DNA of 64,000 nt from an uncultured Oleiphilus sp. (GTDB taxonomy: Bacteria; Pseudomonadota; Gammaproteobacteria; Pseudomonadales; Oleiphilaceae): assembly GCA_913020495.1 (NCBI GenBank), contig CAJWBJ010000001.1, positions 36,910 through 100,909 on the forward strand, written 5' to 3'. Positions 58,460 through 64,000 of the stretch are shown here, piece after piece; the first letter of the stretch is position 1; the number at the start of each line of letters is the position of its first letter. The translations under genes were made by a program, and so were the position numbers. The notes beneath the pieces are model-generated. The model did no database searches. It was not told where the DNA came from and worked only from the letters and a program-made list of their open reading frames with translations.

Positions 58460-61400
58460 CTACGAATAAGCATCGTTCACCTTTTGAATCAATTCAGTTA
58501 AAGCCTGCTGATCCTCTTCACTCAACTCACAATGATCCAATACATAGTTAGCAGTTTTAATCACTGCACGCCACCGCGGCTTAGCAGGTAAAGTCTTCAC
58601 ACTTAAGTACTTATCCAAGGTTCGTGTTTTAGCGGTCGCACCATCAATATAGACACGCCAACAATGACTTTCTTCTGCAAGGTCTGCCTTTGTTTTATGG
58701 GTATATCGCTCCCATGTGATAAGTGTCATACGTAACGCTTGGACAACCAACTCTTTTGGATCAGCTTCAGGTAAGTAAGTAGATACTTCGGGTAAATTTA
58801 CAACCTCATCAGTATTGAGCTGAATCAGTGTTGACTCGATCTGCTCCATTCGCTGTCGGTTTTCAGCCAACTCCTGAGTTAGACTTGAAAGTAGTACTTG
58901 AGTACTTGTTGCCGTTTTTATGTCATTGCTGCGAAGGATCAGCGATAGAAATCGCTCATTATCACTACCAGTCGTTTGGACTGATACTCTTACGGCTTTT
59001 GATTGTGTATTAAGCAGAAGAGATAATTTACTTCGCGTTTGGTCCGAGTTTAAATGCGCATTAAGCTGGGAAATCGATTCATCATCGATATAACGGGAAA
59101 TGGCAATATCGGAGTGGCTCAAGTCAGATTGACTAAGGCCAGACAGCTCTGCATCATCTATTTCCATCAAAGACCTGGCACCAATATTGGCGAATACAAT
59201 ATCTAGGTCTTCATTTAACAGTAAGATATTTTCTTGTGATGTATCCAATGCATTAGTGAGCCGTAAATTAGACAGATTGAGTTGTTGCTTTTGGTTTTTC
59301 TGGTGTTGGACCTCATTTTTAAGCTGCTCATTTTCTAATGAAGCGCTTAGCAAGCGCTTAACACTGACTTGACTATAAACGCGCGCAATGAGTTCTTGCT
59401 CATGGTAAGGCTTGGTAAGATAATCATTCGCACCAGCATTAAGCGCCTGTACAATATCATGAACCTGATGTCGCGCGGTTAGCATAATAACGGGTAGGTT
59501 ATAGGCATCGTGCTGCTTTCGAATTTCTTTACAAACCTCCAAACCATTTTTCCCGGGCATCATCCAGTCCAGCAAGATAAGTTCTGGTGAGGAATGAGGC
59601 AGCTGTTCCAATAAAGAGCGCCCGTCTGGAAACACTTCAATTTGATAACCTGCTGCAACTAATTGACTGGCTACGAGCTCCCGGTTCACTTCTTCATCAT
59701 CAGCATACAAAATCAGCGCATTCTTAGTCAGACTCTTAGTATCCTCTTCAGATGTGAATGGGACACTCATACTCATGTCATTTGATACATTGATAGACCC
59801 TAAAACTTCCTGCTCATAGTGCTCAGCTTCACTCACTTTTAACACACTTTTAGGTTTGAGTTCTGCGATAGGAAGTGTAAATTCTGCAGTTGTACCCTCA
59901 CCTTCTATTGACCTGAGCGTTAAAATCCCTTTGTGTAACTCAACAAGCATTCGTGTAATAGACAAGCCCAACCCTGAACCCCTAATTTCATTACGGGATT
60001 GATTATCGGCCATTTCAAACGGTTTCAAAGCCATATCTAACTGGTCAGGTGAAATACCGATACCACTATCAGTCACTTGAATCTGAATTTGCTTACCTTG
60101 ACGGTGAGCTTCAATGTGTACACTCCCGTGCTCGGTAAATTTGATCGCATTACCTATTAAATTGTAGAGAATCTGCTGTAGGCGCTGTTCATCTGCAAGC
60201 ACTTGATTAGCGTCTTCATCGATATCATAGTCCAGCGTGATCGGCTTGTTTTTAATGAGCGGACTCAGACTTTGAATCGTACTTTCAATAAGCGGACTCA
60301 AATAAGTGGGCGTTATTTGAATACTAAGTTTATCGTGCTTCATGCTCGATATGTCGAGTATATCGTTAACCAAATTCCCTAAACGTTTTGCCGTTGATTC
60401 AATGAGATTGATTCTGTTTTGAGCACCACTAGATAGACTTGGAGACTCTTGTTTAATGGTTTTAGCCAAACCAGCAATGCCATGAAGCGGCATTCTTAGC
60501 TCATGAGAGGTACTGGCCAAAAAGTCATCTTTAAATTCATCAAGTTTGATGAGCGATTTATTTTGCTCTTGAAGCGTCGTCGATAAAGTTTCTATTTCGC
60601 GGAAGTTCTTTAAATACCGCCTAACAAGCCCGGTTAATTGAAATAGCACAAAAGCCAAAACCCCCAAATGGGTCAGGTTTGTCGTATTAATCACATAACT
60701 ATAATTAAGCATGTCATTGATGACGGCAAAAAGAAAAACAAACAGACTTAAGCCAAAAACTTTCGCATTCTTAAGCTTGGTCTTTAGTGCACGCCACCAG
60801 CTATATAAAATAAAAGGCACGAATATCAATAGCAGTATTTGAAAGTAGGGGTTTAACGTTGCATAGATTTCCACATCAAGTATTAACACGGCAATGCAGA
60901 AAGGAATTGCCGTTAACCAACCAAGCCAGGGAAGCCTCCTAGAGGTAGCTTGAGGAAAAATCAATTGAAAATAACTCAGAAAAAGCGGCAACATGAGATA
61001 CATCGTAATGTTTTCGGTTGCCTGTAGCGTTTGCCAGTCAAATCGATTGAGCAAATAAAGTACACGCTCATCCATACTCAAACGCCGAATACCGATAGCA
61101 AAACAAAATAAGCTAAAGAATAGAATTTTCTTATCCTTAGGTCGAGATAGAAATATCAGCAAACAAAAGACGGCCGTTCCAAGCAACATCGTGCTATATG
61201 CTACAGCCTTGAGAATAGGTATATCTCTAATAAGATGTACGCCACTATCATCGGTGATTTGAGGGGCATACCATATGCCTCCCCACTGATAATGGTAATT
61301 TGATGTTTTTATGAAAAGCTTAATTCTTCCATTTTGTGGCGTAAATTCATAAACCCTAGGTAAATAAGCCGGTTTTTCATGCTCTTTATCTGTGGCGATA

Positions 61401-61843
61401 ATGCCATTACCACCAAGTCGAACACCGTTACTCCACAGCTCATAAGCGCTTGCCATGTCAGGGAAGTAAATATAGACCTTCTCCAAGTCTGCAGGCACCC
61501 TTATTTCTTTGTAATAAGTGCCGTAGCCTTTTGGTGAAAGAAGCTTCTGAGTTTCAGGTATCTCACTGGATTTCTGACTCCATGAGCCTGGCACATAGAC
61601 TCTTTCCCATGAATTTATCTGTTGATCATCATAAACATGAGTAAAGGCTCTCCAAGCGAATGACCATCCTCCTTTCAGACTATGTACATCACCACCTCCC
61701 CAACTATTCAGGCGCAAATCAATAACATCACTATTTGCAGGCTCAACGTTAGTCGCCGAACCCGATTCTTGGCCGTAGCAATCCGTCGAGCCCAGAAGGA
61801 AAAGTAATATATAAAGAATATTAAGTAGGAGTTTATCGGTCAT
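58460..61843 (-). CDS. Hybrid sensor histidine kinase: 7TMR-DISM extracellular and TM regions, HisKA/HATPase, REC, PAS-like, conserved C-terminal tail
   Basis: ASTSHELRMPLHGIAG H-box; NLIGNAIKFTEHGSV N-box; GSGLGLSITRMLVELH; REC LILLDWMMPGKNGLEVCKEIRK...LTKPYHEQEL. Confidence 0.93.
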   Translation of the reverse strand: MTDKLLLNILYILLFLLGSTDCYGQESGSATNVEPANSDVIDLRLNSWGGGDVHSLKGGWSFAWRAFTHVYDDQQINSWERVYVPGSWSQKSSEIPETQKLLSPKGYGTYYKEIRVPADLEKVYIYFPDMASAYELWSNGVRLGGNGIIATDKEHEKPAYLPRVYEFTPQNGRIKLFIKTSNYHYQWGGIWYAPQITDDSGVHLIRDIPILKAVAYSTMLLGTAVFCLLIFLSRPKDKKILFFSLFCFAIGIRRLSMDERVLYLLNRFDWQTLQATENITMYLMLPLFLSYFQLIFPQATSRRLPWLGWLTAIPFCIAVLILDVEIYATLNPYFQILLLIFVPFILYSWWRALKTKLKNAKVFGLSLFVFLFAVINDMLNYSYVINTTNLTHLGVLAFVLFQLTGLVRRYLKNFREIETLSTTLQEQNKSLIKLDEFKDDFLASTSHELRMPLHGIAGLAKTIKQESPSLSSGAQNRINLIESTAKRLGNLVNDILDISSMKHDKLSIQITPTYLSPLIESTIQSLSPLIKNKPITLDYDIDEDANQVLADEQRLQQILYNLIGNAIKFTEHGSVHIEAHRQGKQIQIQVTDSGIGISPDQLDMALKPFEMADNQSRNEIRGSGLGLSITRMLVELHKGILTLRSIEGEGTTAEFTLPIAELKPKSVLKVSEAEHYEQEVLGSINVSNDMSMSVPFTSEEDTKSLTKNALILYADDEEVNRELVASQLVAAGYQIEVFPDGRSLLEQLPHSSPELILLDWMMPGKNGLEVCKEIRKQHDAYNLPVIMLTARHQVHDIVQALNAGANDYLTKPYHEQELIARVYSQVSVKRLLSASLENEQLKNEVQHQKNQKQQLNLSNLRLTNALDTSQENILLLNEDLDIVFANIGARSLMEIDDAELSGLSQSDLSHSDIAISRYIDDESISQLNAHLNSDQTRSKLSLLLNTQSKAVRVSVQTTGSDNERFLSLILRSNDIKTATSTQVLLSSLTQELAENRQRMEQIESTLIQLNTDEVVNLPEVSTYLPEADPKELVVQALRMTLITWERYTHKTKADLAEESHCWRVYIDGATAKTRTLDKYLSVKTLPAKPRWRAVIKTANYVLDHCELSEEDQQALTELIQKVNDAYS

Positions 61844-62154
61844 TTTAGTTAGTAATTATTGTTATTTGATATATTTTTATTTGAGCATGGTACAAATATC
61901 AATAGTAACGCGAATCGTAAGCAGAAATCTTGCGATAATTCATTATGAGAGAAAAAAGGGGGGGCTCGGAATAACCACGATCAAACAAAAGACTTATATT
62001 TGAAGCTGCATGTACATTTTTGTATGCTGTAAGAGATGCGATTTAACAGCAATAACGCAAACATATTTATAAAAAGCAGCTTAAAGTTGTGGAATATTAA
62101 ACTGCTTTTTCTGTTAATGATTTACTAGCTAACCAACGATTGATTATTTCGCAC

Positions 62155-62970
62155 TTATACTTTTTTTATGATCAAATTAACAAAATTCTTTGTAAATTCA
62201 TTCAAGTACAAGTTGAAAATATCCATCGAAGAGGTCCAATAGACCTGGCCATTTTTCGAATTTAAAAAAGCAATATACTCTGACAAATTCTGATCCGAAA
62301 TATCTTTATAAATATAGTGAGTACTAAGAGACAGATACTCTGAGAACTGTGCTTTCAGAACACCTTCCATGCTTTGCCATTGTTTTTCTAATTCAGCCTC
62401 CATAAAGTCTGCGGCTTCTGGCTTGACTGCTTTAAAAATATCTAAAGTTGAAAACATCATACCTTTAACCATGTTCATCATCACATCTTCCACATGTAAC
62501 GACCTTATCAGCTTCTGCACCAGCTCTAAGCGCTCAGTTGAAGTTGAGTTATTGGTTGCCATTTCATGCGCATACTTTTGCATTTCAGCTTGAAATACAG
62601 GTTCATTCGCTTGGCTTTCAGCCACAACAATGGCTTTGCCTAAATCTGTTTCCAGAAATGAAATCGCATGACTCAAACCTCCGGCCTTGGAGTTCGTCGT
62701 TAAATAATTAAGCGCCAAACCCTGCCCATCAATTTCTGCAATAGCCTCATTCATCAAACTGCCAATTTTTTCATGCTCAACAATATCTTCAGTTAATAAG
62801 CGCTGAAGATTAATTTGCTGCTCGAATTGTTGAGGCAACATATCTATACCCTGCTGTAGGCCTGATATGTGTAAAAATTTCTGCGCCTGCTCAACAGATA
62901 AATTTTCTGCTTGCGCCACAGAGAGGTTAAATATAACCAAGATAAAAATATAAAATCCTTTCAATTTCAT
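62155..62970 (-). CDS. Secreted DUF2059-like protein
   Basis: Signal peptide; VEQAQKFLHISGLQQGIDMLPQQFEQQ; SEYIAFLNSKNGQVYWTSS. Confidence 0.65.
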   Translation of the reverse strand: MKLKGFYIFILVIFNLSVAQAENLSVEQAQKFLHISGLQQGIDMLPQQFEQQINLQRLLTEDIVEHEKIGSLMNEAIAEIDGQGLALNYLTTNSKAGGLSHAISFLETDLGKAIVVAESQANEPVFQAEMQKYAHEMATNNSTSTERLELVQKLIRSLHVEDVMMNMVKGMMFSTLDIFKAVKPEAADFMEAELEKQWQSMEGVLKAQFSEYLSLSTHYIYKDISDQNLSEYIAFLNSKNGQVYWTSSMDIFNLYLNEFTKNFVNLIIKKV

Positions 62971-63338
62971 GCTCCAGTCCTATCATTCACTAAGATTGTT
63001 GATTAACATTAAATGTACGCTCTGTATTTATCATGAAAAACCCATGCTTTCACATGCCACACAACAAGATGAAACAAGGTAGACACAGAAGCGCAGTGCT
63101 TTTATTGCATTATAAATAAGTTCACTTCATTAACCGTTAAATAGCGCTAATTTTGATTCACTACACATTTAAGGCCCTCAGAAAACCTATAGACTACATT
63201 TTCACCAACTCAACAGTGGAAACAACCCCTAAAGAAAACCAAATGATAACCCTTAAAAGATATAACGCCAGATATCTGTTAATATATAAGGCTCACGACA
63301 AGTCTTCGTACTTAATATCATCTATATCGTAAATTATA

Positions 63339-63569
63339 ATGTCACTAATCGCCGACTTAATTATTCAAGAAAAGAACCGACGAATTGTAAAGAAGATGTT
63401 CGGGACTGACGTTTCGACATCACTACCGGAAGCCACCACCCTTCCGACCACAAGCTTATTCGACCAAATTCAGCTTTTAGATACCATGATTGCCGAAAGA
63501 ACCAGTATTGATAAAACCAATTCCGAAGCCATCATTGCAGAACTGGAAGCAATTGCTCGTAGTCTTTAA
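63339..63569 (+). CDS. Small hypothetical protein
   Basis: 76-aa ORF with ATG, no overlapping gene; no domain recognised. Confidence 0.4.
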   Translation: MSLIADLIIQEKNRRIVKKMFGTDVSTSLPEATTLPTTSLFDQIQLLDTMIAERTSIDKTNSEAIIAELEAIARSL

Positions 63570-63827
63570 GTGATTACCTCTACCCTCACCTGCTTTAATC
63601 AAAAGCCAAAATTTTCTAACCCTCTATTTTGTTGAAAAAATAGTACGCCAGAAACTTAGGTTAAATTAAAAGCTTAAATCCCTACACTCTGAGAGTAAAT
63701 ATCAATGAAGAATGTTTTTTTGATACCGTTTGGATAACTGTAATGAATACCCGCCCACTTAATTCAATCAGGTAACAACACTAGTCACTATAGAATATAT
63801 TAGAATGCGCTTATTCGTTGAAAGAAT

Positions 63828-63874
63828 TGGTCGGGATGGCGGGATTCGAACCCACGACCACATGTCCCCCAGAC
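63828..63874 (-). pseudogene. 3' half of a tRNA-Pro(GGG)-like gene (tRNA fragment / possible att site)
   Basis: Minus strand GTCTGGGGGACATGTGGTCGTGGGTTCGAATCCCGCCATCCCGACCA: anticodon loop CTGGGGG, T-arm GTGGG-TTCGAAT-CCCGC, acceptor CATCCCG-ACCA; no matching 5' CGGGATG found upstream. Confidence 0.7.
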
Positions 63875-64000
63875 CTATGCGTTTTCACCAGTAAGACCAT
63901 GATTTAAAAAGATTTTAGCCCATTTTATGCAAGGGAAAAACATACCACTTTCGCCCCTTATATATCAATAGCTTACCTTATCGTTTTGCAACTGCTTTTT

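Noticed and set aside
61958-61964. Seven-G homopolymer as a phase-variation tract
   Set aside because: Intergenic, short, and not clearly placed in a promoter spacer or reading frame.
1-64000. CRISPR array, retron, toxin-antitoxin or anti-phage island
   Set aside because: No regularly spaced direct repeats, reverse transcriptase, Cas or recognisable defence genes; rmuC alone is a housekeeping-type gene.

Overview
The window reads as a gamma-proteobacterial chromosome segment of low to moderate GC, with one strong flagellar landmark and mostly ordinary chromosomal genes. It opens with a minus-strand flagellar rod/hook/ring cluster, flgBCDEFGHIJ (18..8334). Next come a nitroreductase, a MASE2-type adenylate cyclase, queF, an ABC-2 exporter, a DTW-domain protein, a degenerate HD-GYP protein, an iron-type ABC binding protein and permease, and an acyl-CoA synthetase. 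A eukaryotic-like signalling locus follows (Ser/Thr kinase plus pseudokinase, PP2C phosphatase, double-FHA protein, two unknown proteins). After that: rmuC, a PKD-repeat lipoprotein with Lcl/DUF1566 tail, an RND/MMPL transporter, pilU, hemerythrin, an AraC-linked GMC/FAH/DJ-1 operon, a SoxCD-like sulfite dehydrogenase/cytochrome/MATE operon with an ArsR regulator, hisC, leuB, an enoyl-CoA hydratase, an AraC regulator beside a neutral ceramidase, a DUF455 protein, yebG with a LexA-type box, a PEP-CTERM protein, an EEP-family hydrolase, a 7TMR-DISM hybrid kinase and a DUF2059-like protein. The right edge carries the 3' half of a tRNA-Pro-like gene, a possible attachment site. Most notable: (i) two distant uncharacterised membrane proteins (26776..27306 and 56263..56796) that share the same three motifs in the same order; (ii) the kinase/phosphatase/FHA locus, in which all three signalling proteins end in a C-terminal TM anchor; (iii) two convergent sigma54-type promoter sequences upstream of flgB; (iv) the tRNA 3' fragment; (v) a catalytically degenerate HD-GYP. 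No CRISPR array, rRNA, IS transposase or intact prophage was seen. All family assignments come from reading motifs by eye; no database search was run.
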